Source: Streptomyces sp. NRRL F-5126 (lineage in GTDB: Bacteria > Actinomycetota > Actinomycetes > Streptomycetales > Streptomycetaceae). From it: DNA of 64,000 nt. Where the stretch lies: NCBI RefSeq assembly GCF_000721265.1, contig NZ_JOFZ01000010.1:344715-408714 (forward strand). The letters run 5' to 3'. Positions 16,801 to 24,993 of this stretch are shown in pieces (within the stretch, counting starts at the first letter, position 1; the number at the start of each line of letters is the position of its first letter). Made by a program: the position numbers and the translations under genes. Under the pieces are notes generated by a model that did not search any database, was not told the DNA's origin, and saw only the letters and a program-made list of their open reading frames with translations.

Positions 16801-17408
16801 GCGGCATGGCGCAGCGAGCCGGGCCCCGCGCCGGGGCGGCCGTGGTGCACGACCTCGAGGCGCAGCGCGTCGCCGTACGCCTCGCGCCAGGGCGCGAGCA
16901 GCCGGGCGGCGCGGTCGGGCCGGCCGGCGGCGAGGGCGCGGCCGACCTCGGAGTCGGGGCCGAGGAGGACGGTGAGGGCGTCGCCATGGTTGTCGCGCCA
17001 GGTCAGCAGCGGTCCCGACGGTCCCGTGCCGTGCGCGGTGGACACGAGCCTGCACAGGTCGGCCCACCCGCCGGCGCCACCGCGCGCGAGGAAGACGGCG
17101 CGCGCGGCCGACTCGTCGACGAAGGCGCCGCCCCGTACGGGAGTGGCGCGGCGGCGCGCCACGGCCCTGCCCGGACCCGCGTCGGGGAGTGCGCCCGCCA
17201 CGGCGAGGTCCACGCCGAACACCGGCCGCACCCCTGAGGCCTCGCACGCCTTGGCGAACCTGACGGCACCCGCGAGGGTGTCGCGGTCCGTGAGGGCGAG
17301 GGCGTCCATGCCGCGCTCGCCGGCGCGCTCGGCCAGCAGCTCCGGGTGGGAGGCGCCGTAGCGCAGGGAGTACCCGGAGGCGGTGTGCAGATGCGTGAAC
17401 GACTCCAC
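13884..17408 (-). CDS. dnaE2: Error-prone DNA polymerase III alpha subunit DnaE2
   Basis: About 1174 aa. N-terminal PHP domain (FTHLHTASGYSLRYG; ALTDRDTLAG), C-family polymerase core with catalytic PDIDIDVES near residue 437 and FRPGPVAADM near 673, (HhH)2 region, and an OB fold near 1025 (VLVAGAKVATQTPP). The C-terminal region of replicative DnaE that binds tau is absent, as in DnaE2. The GTG at 17408 is chosen because GGGAGG lies five bases upstream; the GTG at 17414 would overlap that site. Coupled to the ImuB-like gene, forming the mycobacterial-type mutasome pair (no imuA seen). Expected to be DNA-damage inducible. Confidence 0.95.
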   Translation of the reverse strand: MESFTHLHTASGYSLRYGASHPELLAERAGERGMDALALTDRDTLAGAVRFAKACEASGVRPVFGVDLAVAGALPDAGPGRAVARRRATPVRGGAFVDESAARAVFLARGGAGGWADLCRLVSTAHGTGPSGPLLTWRDNHGDALTVLLGPDSEVGRALAAGRPDRAARLLAPWREAYGDALRLEVVHHGRPGAGPGSLRHAARTLGFAAEQGVRAVLGNAVRYADPGQGPVADVLDAARRLVPVDPRRGLDTGERWLKDAAGMARTAGLVAEAAGLGRDAAHRLLALTERTAAACLVDPADDIGLIEPSKGFGEDNVHFPESRLVGAGRRTASRVLRSRAAAGMVARGYDLRPDRREYWRRMDEELRTIDAFGFASYFLTVAGVSDDIRNMGIRVAARGSGAGSLVNHLLGIAPADPVAHGLLMERFLSSRRPGLPDIDIDVESARRLEVYRAILARFGPERVAAVAMPETYRVRHAVRDVGAALSMHPAEIDRIAKAFPHIRARDARAALAELPELKDLAEEKERYGRFWELVESLDALPRGVAMHPCGVLLSDASLLRRTPVVPTSGESFPMSQFDKEDVEDLGLLKLDVLGVRMQSAMAHAVAEIGRATGEAVDLDDPAQVPEGDRETYRLIRSAETLGCFQIESPGQRDLVGRLQPATFHDLVVDISLFRPGPVAADMVRPFIEARHGKAPARYPHEDLEDALRETYGVVVFHEQIIRMLDTMTGCGLEEADRIRRGLSDPGSQGRIRAWFERAAGEKGYTPETVTRAWEIVEAFGSYGFCKAHAVAFAVPTYQSAWLKAHHPAAFYAGLLTHDPGMYPKRLLLADARRRGVPVLPLDVNRSAVAHRIELVSDGGPVAGRYGLRLALSDVHGISETESARIEAGQPYASLLDFWQRARPGRPVAQRLAQVGALDAFGANRRDLLLHLSELHGAQRGKAAGGAQLPLGEGRGTAAAGLPDLDETERLSAELGVLSMDTSRNLMDDHHAFLAELGVHSAKRLRDAPHGRTVLVAGAKVATQTPPIRSGRRVIFTTLDDGTGLVDLAFFDDSHDACAYPVFHSWLLLVRGVVQRRGPRSLSVVGARAWNLAELVGLREQEGLDAVAAALAAPAPGGGAAGDGTPGGPAPDGGRRIQLPTGYEMNPWSDLRPAGEGPATGRKLWHSSPGSAGR

Positions 17409-17464
17409 CTCCACCTCCCGCGCTGTCCGAAACTCGCCCCCACGGTCCCCACCATAACCAGTTT

Positions 17465-17481
17465 CGAACGTCCGTGCGAAC
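17465..17481 (-). promoter_or_regulatory. CGAAC direct repeat upstream of dnaE2
   Basis: Two CGAAC pentamers spaced 12 bases apart lie about 55-75 bases upstream of the dnaE2 start. CGAAC is the half-site of the actinobacterial SOS box, but here both copies point the same way, so LexA binding is doubtful. Confidence 0.25.
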
Positions 17482-17697
17482 GATGTGGGAGGGCTCTCTC
17501 CGGACCCGCTCCGGGCGCCTCCCCTGCGGGCGTGCCGCGGCCGTGGCGCCTCCGTTCAACCACTCCGACCTGCGTGAACGCCGCCCAGGGGCCGCGACGT
17601 GCCCGCGGCGGCGCCGCGCGGGTTCCGGCCGCGCGGGGGAACAACGGGTCTCCGGCCGGCGGGCGAGGTGGCGCATCCCGGCGGGGATCGCCGGACA

Positions 17698-17740
17698 GCG
17701 TGAGGGGCGGACGGGAACCAGTCCCGTCCGCCCCTCACGC
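17698..17740 (-). terminator. Strong terminator of the protease gene
   Basis: A perfect 19-bp inverted repeat (17698-17716 and 17722-17740) with a 5-base loop lies 50 bases after the leftward protease stop. Confidence 0.85.
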
Positions 17741-17790
17741 GCCTCACGCGCCCCGCGGGCCGGCCGCGGCGCCGCGGCCGGCCCGGCGCG

Positions 17791-18891
17791 TCAGCCGATC
17801 TGGGCGCCGAACGCGGACAGCGCCGCGGGCACCGGCTGGAAGAACGTCTCACCGCCCGACGTGCAGTCGCCGCTGCCGCCCGACGTGAGGCCGATCGCCG
17901 AGCTGCCGGAGAACAGCGAGCCGCCGCTGTCGCCCGGCTCCGCGCACACGTCGGTCTGGATCAGCCCGTTCACGACGTCGCCGTTGCCGTAGTTGACCGT
18001 GGCGTCGAGCCCCGTCACGGTGCCGCCGTGCACGTGCGTCGTGGAGCCGCTGCGCTGCACGCTCATGCCGACCGTCGCGTCGGCGGCGCCCGTGATCTTC
18101 TGGGTGCTGCCGTTGTAGAGGTCGACCTCGCTCGGGTGCGGCGTGTCGGGCGACGCGTACTTCACCAGGCCGTAGTCGTGGCCGGGGAAGTCCGACCCGG
18201 CGTTGGAGCCCAGCTCGTTGCCCTGCGCGTCCGTCCAGTCCTGGATGGCCTGGGTGCAGTGACCCGCCGTCAGGAAGTACGGCTGGCCGCCCTTGACGAC
18301 GTTGAAGCCGAGCGAACACCGCCCGCCCGAGCCCTGGATCGCGTCGCCGCCCGCGATGAACGGCTTGAACTCCCCCGCCGTCCGCTTGAGCTCGGCCTTG
18401 GAGCCGAGCCCCTTCACCACGCCGCTCAGCCTGCTCAGCGCGGCGCCCTTGACCGTGCGGTCGGCGGTGACGACGACCTTGTTCGCGACCGGGTCGATCG
18501 ACCAGGACGTGCCGGCCACGGACGACGCCGCACCGGAAAGGGTCTTCCTGGCGCTCTTCAGCTCGCTCAGCGAGTTCGCGACGACTCTCGCCTTGCCGCC
18601 GGCCTCGCGCACCGCGTCCGCCGCGTCCTCACCCAGGACGTTCACCACGAGCGCCTTCGACTTCGCGTCGTAGTACGAGCCGGCGGAGTCGTTCACGCCC
18701 AGGTCCTTGACGAGCGAGGAGGAGAGCTTTCCGGCCGCCAGCGGGGTCAGTGACTTCACCGTGGACTGCGGTGATCCCTCGGACGCGTTCGCAGTCTGGA
18801 AGGTGATGCCCGCCAGTACGAGCGCGGCCACGGCACCTCCCGCGACGGCGGTGCGCCTCCCGGTTATTCGCCTGTGCTGACCATCTTTCAT
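17791..18891 (-). CDS. Secreted S1 serine protease, streptogrisin/alpha-lytic type
   Basis: 366 aa prepro-protease. Tat/Sec-type signal (RRITGRR then hydrophobic 15-31, cleavage near ANASE 34-38), a pro-domain of about 150 residues acting as folding chaperone, then the mature chymotrypsin-fold domain from about residue 180. Catalytic triad: His211 in LTAGHC, Asp239 in HDYGLVKY, Ser322 in GDSGGS. Cys pairs (GRCSLG/TAGHC, DVCAEPG/GDCTSGG) match streptogrisin disulfides. Secreted broad-specificity proteolysis. GGAGG precedes the ATG. Monocistronic, closed by the strong hairpin downstream. Confidence 0.93.
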   Translation of the reverse strand: MKDGQHRRITGRRTAVAGGAVAALVLAGITFQTANASEGSPQSTVKSLTPLAAGKLSSSLVKDLGVNDSAGSYYDAKSKALVVNVLGEDAADAVREAGGKARVVANSLSELKSARKTLSGAASSVAGTSWSIDPVANKVVVTADRTVKGAALSRLSGVVKGLGSKAELKRTAGEFKPFIAGGDAIQGSGGRCSLGFNVVKGGQPYFLTAGHCTQAIQDWTDAQGNELGSNAGSDFPGHDYGLVKYASPDTPHPSEVDLYNGSTQKITGAADATVGMSVQRSGSTTHVHGGTVTGLDATVNYGNGDVVNGLIQTDVCAEPGDSGGSLFSGSSAIGLTSGGSGDCTSGGETFFQPVPAALSAFGAQIG

Positions 18892-19491
18892 GTACGAGCC
18901 TCCTGTGGGGGGACCGCACCGGAGCCATGTGGGGTGGTCCGATACGGAAGATGTGGCCGCCCACTATGGCGAAACCCGCGAGTAACCCACAAGACCCCCT
19001 TCAGGACTCGTCTGTGGCGAGCACCACATTGGCGCGCCGGCCGGCCTCGGCAGGAGCCGCCATGGTCGTTCCGATCGCGAACACCCGGTGCGATCACAGC
19101 CACAGCGCAGGGTGATGATTCGGGGTGTCCGGAAACAGTCCATGAACCTGTGCGGCACCTGTGGGCCCGTCAGGCCCCTGGCGGGCAGGGCCCGATCGCG
19201 CGAGGCCCCGCGGACACGAAGCCGCACTGGAGGCGATGGCGCCCCGCGGCGCACGGCACGGCCCCGGGTCACCCGGACGCCCGATAGATCACCCGTCTGG
19301 GCCGAAATTCATATTTCGTGCTGATTCATCGTCTCCGCAGGGGAAGAACCCTGACGAACCGCCATATCCTGTGTGCCAGAAGCGTCACGAATCATCTGCA
19401 CGGCGGTTATCCCCTTGGCGCCGGATCAGCATGATGGATGACCATAGAGGGGATGCGGAACCACAAGTGACCGCGGTGAAAGGAGGCGTCC
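18892..19491. other. Divergent 600-base intergenic region
   Basis: Lies between the leftward protease and the rightward SepF-like gene. The protease ribosome-binding site (GGAGG) is at its left end and AAAGGAGG for the sepF-like gene at its right end. I see no RNA gene or inverted repeat that stands out. Frames in the middle are short and unsupported. Confidence 0.5.
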
Positions 19492-19929
19492 ATGGGATCG
19501 GTGCGCAAGGCGAGCGCCTGGCTGGGCCTCGTCGAGGACAATGACGAGCGGTACTACGACGACGACGAGTACTCCGAGGGTGTCGAGAGCGGCGACGCCT
19601 GGAAGACCGACCTCCGTCTCCGCGGCGCGGCGGAGGCCGCCCAGGACCAGGACCGCAGGATCGCGACCGTGTCGCCGGACAGCTTCCGGGACGCGCGCGG
19701 CATCGGCGAGCTGTTCCGTGACGGCATCCCCGTCATCGTGAACCTCACGGCGATGGACCCGGCGGACGCCAAGCGCGTGGTCGACTTCGCCGCGGGCCTG
19801 ATCTTCGGCCTGCGCGGCTCCATCGACCGCGTGGCCAACCGCGTCTTCCTGCTGACCCCCGCCCACACCGAGATCGTCTCCGACGACGGCAGCAGCCGCC
19901 CCCAGGACGGTTTCTTCAACCAGAGCTGA
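19492..19929 (+). CDS. sflA: SepF-family cell division protein (SepF-like)
   Basis: 145 aa. An acidic N-terminal linker ([14 protein letters not shown]) follows an amphipathic start, then the SepF domain (about 52-130) with [45 protein letters not shown] and [15 protein letters not shown]. SepF tethers FtsZ to the membrane. Streptomyces encode the dcw-cluster SepF plus two SepF-like paralogues that limit ectopic FtsZ/DivIVA placement. This gene is not in a dcw context and sits beside an acyl-CoA dehydrogenase, the arrangement I recall for SflA, so the symbol is by synteny. Excellent AAAGGAGG upstream of the ATG. Confidence 0.88.
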   Translation: MGSVRKASAWLGLVEDNDERYYDDDEYSEGVESGDAWKTDLRLRGAAEAAQDQDRRIATVSPDSFRDARGIGELFRDGIPVIVNLTAMDPADAKRVVDFAAGLIFGLRGSIDRVANRVFLLTPAHTEIVSDDGSSRPQDGFFNQS

Positions 19930-19939
19930 GCAGGGCCGC

Positions 19940-21136
19940 TCACCGGAAGGCGTCGAGACCGGTGAGCGCCTTGCCCAGGACCAGCTGGTGCATCTCCACG
20001 GTGCCCTCGTAGGTGAGCACCGACTCCAGGTTCGTCGCGTGCCGCATCACGGGGTATTCGAGGGAGATGCCGTTGGCGCCGAGGATCGTCCGCGCGGTCC
20101 GGCAGATCTCGATCGCCTCGCGCACGTTGTTCAGCTTGCCGAAGCTCACCTGCTCGGGGCGGAGCGTGCCCGCGTCCATCCGCCGCCCGAGGTGGTGGGC
20201 GAGCAGGATTCCCTTGTGGAGTTCGAGCGCCATGTCGGCCAGCTTCGCCTGGGTGAGCTGGAAGCCGCCGATGGGCCTGCCGAACTGCTCGCGCTCGCGC
20301 GCGTAGCCGAGCGCGGCCTCGAAGCAGGCGCGCGCGGCGCCCATCGCACCCCACACGATCCCGTAGCGCGCCTGGTTCAGGCAGCTGAGCGGCCCGCCGA
20401 GGCCGCGCGCCCCGGGCAGTTCGGCGCCGGCGGGCAGCCGCACCCCGTCGAGGACCAGCTCACTGGTGACGGAGGCACGCAGCGACCACTTGTGCTTGAT
20501 CTCCGGCGCGGAGAATCCCGGCGTGTCCGTCGGCACCACGAACCCGCGCACGCCCTCGTCGGTTGCCGCCCAGACGACGGCGACCCCGGCGACGCTCCCG
20601 TTGGTGATCCACATCTTGTGGCCGTCGAGCACCCAGTCACCGCCGTCGCGGCGCGCCCTGGTGCGCATCGCCGCGGGGTCGGAGCCGTGGTCGGGCTCCG
20701 TCAGGCCGAAGCAGCCGATCGTCTCGCCCGAGGCCATGGACGGCAGCCACCGCGTCTTCTGCTCCTCCGAGCCGAAGCGGTGGATCGCGTACATCGCGAG
20801 CGAGCCCTGCACGGAGACGAGGGAGCGGATGCCGGAGTCGGCGGCCTCGAACTCCAGGCAGGCGAGTCCGTACTGCACCGCGCCGGCGCCGGCGCATCCG
20901 TAGCCCTCCAGGTGCATGCCGAGCGCACCGAGGCCGCCGAGCTCGCGGGCCAGCTCGCGCACGCCGGGCAGCTCGCCGCGCTCGTACCAGCCGGCGATCT
21001 CGGGCAGGACGCGGTCGGCCGACCAGGCACGCACGGTGTCGCGCACGGCGAGGTCCTCGGGGGCCAGCAGGTCGTCGATGCCGAGGGGGTCGCCCGGGTC
21101 GAAGGGCGGGCGCTTGGCGGCGGACGGCTTGGACAT
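19940..21136 (-). CDS. Acyl-CoA dehydrogenase, glutaryl-CoA dehydrogenase-like
   Basis: 398 aa. FAD/acyl-CoA fold with CFGLTEPDHGSDPAAM, WVLDGHKMWITNG, the dimer helix region REREQFGRPIGGFQLTQAKLADM, and catalytic base Glu377 in TYEGTVEMHQLVLGKALTG, the position used by glutaryl-, short-chain and medium-chain acyl-CoA dehydrogenases. The sequence spacing is closest to glutaryl-CoA dehydrogenase (Lys/Trp catabolism), but Arg needed to hold the distal carboxylate was not verified. Convergent with the SepF-like gene, separated by 10 bases. Confidence 0.88.
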   Translation of the reverse strand: MSKPSAAKRPPFDPGDPLGIDDLLAPEDLAVRDTVRAWSADRVLPEIAGWYERGELPGVRELARELGGLGALGMHLEGYGCAGAGAVQYGLACLEFEAADSGIRSLVSVQGSLAMYAIHRFGSEEQKTRWLPSMASGETIGCFGLTEPDHGSDPAAMRTRARRDGGDWVLDGHKMWITNGSVAGVAVVWAATDEGVRGFVVPTDTPGFSAPEIKHKWSLRASVTSELVLDGVRLPAGAELPGARGLGGPLSCLNQARYGIVWGAMGAARACFEAALGYAREREQFGRPIGGFQLTQAKLADMALELHKGILLAHHLGRRMDAGTLRPEQVSFGKLNNVREAIEICRTARTILGANGISLEYPVMRHATNLESVLTYEGTVEMHQLVLGKALTGLDAFR

Positions 21137-21445
21137 GGTGTTACCTCCGGCGGCACCTGAAAACTAGCAGTGGTAGTCATCGGCCGTGCCCGACGTTACG
21201 GGCAGCACGGCCGGGGCGTCCAGGGCGAGCGGACGGGAAACCCCGCACGACGCTTCGGTGAACGAATTCATGGCAGCATGCGGAATCACCTCGCACGGCG
21301 TGTCGAATAAAAAAGAACAAGATCACTTGAATTTCGGGAACCGCTTCGGATAAACCGCGACCTGAGACATACTCCACATCACATCGTCATCACAAAGAGA
21401 CCTGATCGACCTGCCCGCTCACTCACTCGCTGTAACGTCGATTGG
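21137..21445. other. Divergent intergenic region
   Basis: About 309 bases between the dehydrogenase start and the PAP2 gene. It contains the most AT-rich stretch nearby (TGTCGAATAAAAAAGAACAAG, 21301-21321), consistent with promoter DNA. No gene or RNA recognised. Confidence 0.45.
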
Positions 21446-22444
21446 GTGCGTACCGACATCTTTGCCCGCCTCGACCGGGAGCCGGTGCCGCCGAAGATAG
21501 TGATCCCGCGGATGAGCTCCACCCGCACGGCTCTCTTCGGCGGGACGTTGGCGTTCTACGTCTTCGTCGTGGCTGCCGTGCTCACCGACTCCTGGCTGGT
21601 GGCGCTGGACTGGAAGACCTTCCTCTTCCGGCCCTACCAGCAGTGGCCGGGGCTGCACGCGTTCCTCGACTACTTCGTGGTCCTCGGGCAGCGCGGGCCC
21701 ACGGCCGTGATGATCGCCGCCTGGCTCGGCTGGCGGTCGTGGCGGCAGCACACGCTGCGGCCCCTGCTGGTGCTCGGCACCTCGCTGCTGCTGCTGAACG
21801 TCACGGTCGGCGCGGTGAAGCTGGGGCTCGGCAGGCAGGGCCCGCACTACGGGACGCAGGTCGGTTCGCCCGAGCTCTTCTCCGGCGGCGACATATTTCC
21901 CTCGGGCCACACCGCCAACGCGGTCGTGACCTGGGGCATCCTCGCCTATCTCGCCACCACCCCGCGCACCCGCCGCTACCTCTCGCTGGGCTCGTCCGCG
22001 CTCGCCCTCGGCGTCGGCGCGACGACCGTCTACCTCGGTACGCACTGGGTCAGCGACGTCCTGCTCGGCTGGGCGGCCGGCCTGCTGATCCTGCTGGCCA
22101 TGCCCTGGTTCGAGCCGATGATCGGCCGCGCCGAGCTGGCGATCTTCGCCGCACGCGACCGGTGGCGCGCCTACCGCGGCGCGAGGGCGGGCGCCCCGGC
22201 GCCGGCCGGCGGGGACGAGCAGCTGCCGCCCAGGCGGCCCACCGACGGCGAGCCGCCACGCAGGCCGGTCGGAGCCGCGCGTGCGGGTCGTGCGGGGGCC
22301 GCCGGCCCCTCAGCCGCGCCGGGTTCCGGCAAGGGCACGCTGGCGCAGTCGAGGACGCACCACCCGGTGCGCTCGGACCGCCCGCCGGTCACGCCCGCGG
22401 GCAACCGCAGGCCGCCGCAGTCCCGGCAGATCGCCGGCGGCTGA
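21446..22444 (+). CDS. PAP2-type membrane phosphatase
   Basis: 332 aa, GTG start. About five to six hydrophobic segments cover residues 25-235. The phosphatidic-acid-phosphatase signature is complete: KLGLGRQGP (motif 1), FPSGHTAN (motif 2) and YLGTHWVSDVLLG (motif 3), with the catalytic His in the last. It dephosphorylates a lipid phosphate (phosphatidate, undecaprenyl diphosphate or similar) at the membrane. Residues 245-332 form a Pro/Arg/Gly-rich cytoplasmic tail without homology. Convergent with the small I78 gene. Confidence 0.88.
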   Translation: MRTDIFARLDREPVPPKIVIPRMSSTRTALFGGTLAFYVFVVAAVLTDSWLVALDWKTFLFRPYQQWPGLHAFLDYFVVLGQRGPTAVMIAAWLGWRSWRQHTLRPLLVLGTSLLLLNVTVGAVKLGLGRQGPHYGTQVGSPELFSGGDIFPSGHTANAVVTWGILAYLATTPRTRRYLSLGSSALALGVGATTVYLGTHWVSDVLLGWAAGLLILLAMPWFEPMIGRAELAIFAARDRWRAYRGARAGAPAPAGGDEQLPPRRPTDGEPPRRPVGAARAGRAGAAGPSAAPGSGKGTLAQSRTHHPVRSDRPPVTPAGNRRPPQSRQIAGG

Positions 22445-22481
22445 CCGGAAGGGACAAGCCCTGCGCGGGCACGGGCGAGCG

Positions 22482-22697
22482 TCAGCCGCGCCAGCAGCGG
22501 ACCACGGAGCCGTCGTCCACCTCGAAGTTCAGGCGCCCCTCGCGGAACTCGAGCGTCACGACCGAGCCGGGGGGCAGCGCGCGCACCGTGGTCCAGCCGT
22601 GCTCCCGCGCCCTGCGCTCCGCGCTCTCGGCGTCGAGGCCGACATACGCCTCCGTGGCGTCGTCAGGGCCCTGCTGGGGTCGGGGTGTCGGTGCCAT
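22482..22697 (-). CDS. Peptidase inhibitor I78 family protein
   Basis: 71 aa. The block AYVGLDAESAERRAREHGWTTVR, then GSVVTLEFREGRLNFEVDDG and VVRCW, is the I78 (Aspergillus elastase inhibitor) family pattern, with RLNFEVD near the reactive end. No signal peptide is visible, so the inhibitor would be cytoplasmic, and its target is unknown. The annotation rests on recognising the family block; biochemical function in Streptomyces is not known to me. Confidence 0.75.
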   Translation of the reverse strand: MAPTPRPQQGPDDATEAYVGLDAESAERRAREHGWTTVRALPPGSVVTLEFREGRLNFEVDDGSVVRCWRG

Positions 22698-22973
22698 GCC
22701 CTCACCGTAGGCCGGGTCCGCACGCGGCGGAAGGCGCCGATCGGTGCGCGAGGGCGCGGCACCCCCTTTCGGCCCACCGGAGTCACACTTCTGTCACAGA
22801 ATCTCGACAGCTGGCAGAGGGTAATGGCGAACCGGACACCGGGCCGCCATATGCCGTCCCCCTGAATTTCACGCGGCCCGCGAACCTGAGAAATTCCGTT
22901 TACCGCATTACTCGTGTCCATGACGACTCGTCGCGGCAGCACTTTCGAATACCGGAACGCGAGGTAATTCCGC

Positions 22974-23819
22974 TCACGGGGTGGCAGCCGCGAGGTGCGC
23001 CGGTTCCAGCCGCACGCTCAGCCCGTTGTCCTCCGTGTAGCACGGCACGGCGCGCACGCCCGCCGACTCGTGCGCCGGGCCGACCGTCCAGCCCCGCTTG
23101 TCCCACACGTCGTCGAGGATCCGCGAGATCCGCGCCGCCGGAAGGCCCCCGCCCGGCACCAGCCACAGGTCCCACCACTGCCGCCGCTCCACGCACGTGC
23201 GGGCGAGCGGCCTGTACGGCAGCGTGAAGGCGAAGACGCCGCCGCGCCCGGTGGCCGGCACCCGGTGCACGAGCCCGCCGCCGCGCAACCGCGCCTCGAC
23301 CGCCGCACCGCCCGACCCGCCCGCACTCCCGTACCAGACGCCCTCGACGGTGACGGCGCCCGGGAGGCAGTGGATCTCGCCCGCCTCTGCGTGCGGCTCC
23401 CTGACCCAGCTGCGCACCGCGAGGCCGCCGTCAGCCGTCGGGTACGGCAGGCGCACCGAGACGGGGCCGGCCTCGGGCACCCGGCCGACCAGCGCCCGCA
23501 CGTCCCGCACGCCCGTGCGCAGCGGCTCGTCCGTCCCCGTGGCGCCGCACCGGACGTCCCAGTGACCCTCGGCCAGTTCGACGGTGGACGGCAGGACGGC
23601 GCGCCTGCGGCCGTCGTCGGCGGCCATGAGCGGCAGCCTGACCTCGGCGCGTCCGCCGCCGTCCCCACCGCCGTCCCCACCGCGGGCCCCCAGCACGAGG
23701 ACCGCGCGATCGGCCGGCCCGTCGCACGGGATGTCGAACGTGATACCGCCCGCCGAGTCCGCTATGCAGTCGACGGCGCACCCGGTCGCCTGGGCGAGGT
23801 GCTCGGTGGAACCGTTCAT
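22974..23819 (-). CDS. Conserved actinobacterial protein, function unknown (281 aa)
   Basis: Start at ATG 23819 (MNGSTEHLAQATGCAV) with GAGGAAG upstream; a longer frame to 24086 runs through the upstream intergenic repeat and is unlikely. The protein is mostly beta-rich by pattern (alternating Val/Arg/Leu) with SWVREPHAEAGEIHCLPG, VEGVWYGS and a C-terminal RRQWWDLWLVPGG segment. In Streptomyces such genes are sometimes labelled transferase, but no catalytic motif is seen. Divergent from another lineage-specific gene. Confidence 0.65.
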   Translation of the reverse strand: MNGSTEHLAQATGCAVDCIADSAGGITFDIPCDGPADRAVLVLGARGGDGGGDGGGRAEVRLPLMAADDGRRRAVLPSTVELAEGHWDVRCGATGTDEPLRTGVRDVRALVGRVPEAGPVSVRLPYPTADGGLAVRSWVREPHAEAGEIHCLPGAVTVEGVWYGSAGGSGGAAVEARLRGGGLVHRVPATGRGGVFAFTLPYRPLARTCVERRQWWDLWLVPGGGLPAARISRILDDVWDKRGWTVGPAHESAGVRAVPCYTEDNGLSVRLEPAHLAAATP

Positions 23820-23939
23820 GCGGTCTGGCTTCCTCGTTCTTCCGCTGTCTGGTGGCTGGAGCCCGGCGCGCGGCACCGCGCGCGTCCCGGCGGGCCACGG
23901 CGCCCGCCCCACCGGTGAGATGCGGAATGCGGACGTTCG

Positions 23940-23981
23940 GTGCCGTTTCCCCGAAGATCGGTGCCGTTTCCCGGAAGATTC
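23940..23981. repeat. 21-bp tandem direct repeat in a divergent promoter region
   Basis: GTGCCGTTTCCCCGAAGATCG (23940-23960) is followed at once by a near copy differing in two to three bases (23961-23981). It lies between the divergent hypotheticals ending/starting at 23819 and 24089. Two turns of helix per unit would suit cooperative protein binding. Confidence 0.6.
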
Positions 23982-24088
23982 GACCCTTCCATGGGGCACC
24001 GTTGCGTGACCCCGGCCACGGATCGCCCGTTGTCTTCGTACGAGCCGGGAAGAACCCGGCGCCACGTACCGAGTTCGAGGAGCCACCC

Positions 24089-24868
24089 GTGCCGCGCATG
24101 CTCGACGTCAGCGAAGACGTACGCGCCGAGATCGGCGACGAAGAAGCCGATCGGCTGCTCGCCGGCGACAATTCGCCCGGCAGCTACGACTGCACCTCCT
24201 GCCGCACGCCCGGTGACTCGGAGCAGGAGCGTACGAGCACCGTGCTGTTCGTCGGCGAGGAGACCGCCGTGCTCGCCTTCGCCCACGCATCCTGCATCCC
24301 TTCACAGGTCGTGCAGGTGGCGGAGGACCAGCTCCAGGGGGCGGTCAGGTCCATCACCGGCGGCGATGGCGGGGACGCCGCCCCGTCCGGCCGGCCGGAG
24401 CAGGCCGTGCTCGGCGTCACGAGCGGGCTCGTCCTGATCGACGGCGCCCTGCACCCCGCCCTGGTGGTGGAGCCGACGGCGCCCATCGCGCGCCCCGGCA
24501 CGACGGGCCCCGACCAGTTCCTCCAGCTCCTCGTGGAGCAGGGCTTCCGGCCCGTGCGGGACCTGTCCGCCACACCCGAGGCGCTGCCCGGCTGGTCGGT
24601 GCTGCTCGCCATGGGCAAGCTGCACGCGGTGCTCCAGCCCGGCGCGAACGGCGGCGGCCAGGTCGCCTGGTGGCAGGCGCACCAGCCTTTGCAGGTCACC
24701 GAGGGGTGGCGCGCCGAGGCCGGCAGGTCGAGCCGGGTACTGGTGTTCGCCGCGCCGGTCGGCTCGATCGGGCAGCAGCCGCGCGAGGACCTGCTGCGCG
24801 ACGCGCTGGACAAGGCGGCGGCCGACGGCCGCCTCGTCGCCGCCGCCATGCCGCTGGCGGGCACGTGA
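24089..24868 (+). CDS. Conserved actinobacterial protein with CxxC-type motif, function unknown
   Basis: 259 aa from GTG 24089, chosen for GAGGAG seven bases upstream (alternative ATG at 24098). The N terminus (RMLDVSEDVRAEIGDEEADRLLAG) precedes YDCTSCRTPGD and, later, HASCIPSQV, a possible Cys/His metal site. The middle is a beta-rich domain ending with WSVLLAMGKLHAVLQPG. No family with known function is recognised. It is expressed divergently from the 281-aa hypothetical, with the 21-bp tandem repeat between them. Confidence 0.7.
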   Translation: MPRMLDVSEDVRAEIGDEEADRLLAGDNSPGSYDCTSCRTPGDSEQERTSTVLFVGEETAVLAFAHASCIPSQVVQVAEDQLQGAVRSITGGDGGDAAPSGRPEQAVLGVTSGLVLIDGALHPALVVEPTAPIARPGTTGPDQFLQLLVEQGFRPVRDLSATPEALPGWSVLLAMGKLHAVLQPGANGGGQVAWWQAHQPLQVTEGWRAEAGRSSRVLVFAAPVGSIGQQPREDLLRDALDKAAADGRLVAAAMPLAGT

Positions 24869-24993
24869 CGGGCCGTCATACCGCCGGTCCCCGGCGGCCC
24901 GGCGAGCAGCCGGCGGCCGGGGACCCGTCCAAAAACAGGGCAATAACGCCCGATACCCCGCATCCCGAAGGTCGCGGGGTCGTTGGGCGTCAC

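Larger units (their letters stand above)
17409..17790. other. Intergenic between dnaE2 and the protease gene
   Basis: Holds the dnaE2 promoter region with a CGAAC direct repeat (17465-17469 and 17477-17481, 12-base period) and the protease terminator at 17698-17740. Frames here are shadows. A canonical LexA palindrome (CGAAC-N4-GTTCG) is not found. Confidence 0.5.

Noticed and set aside
17465..17481. LexA SOS box upstream of dnaE2
   Set aside because: Half-sites are in direct, not inverted, orientation, so the canonical box is absent.
15208..17676. 822-codon leftward frame overlapping dnaE2
   Set aside because: Out-of-frame shadow of dnaE2 with extreme Arg content.
22974..24086. 370-codon version of the hypothetical at 22974
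   Set aside because: The extra 89 codons cross the 21-bp tandem repeat and have unusual composition; ATG 23819 has a ribosome-binding site.
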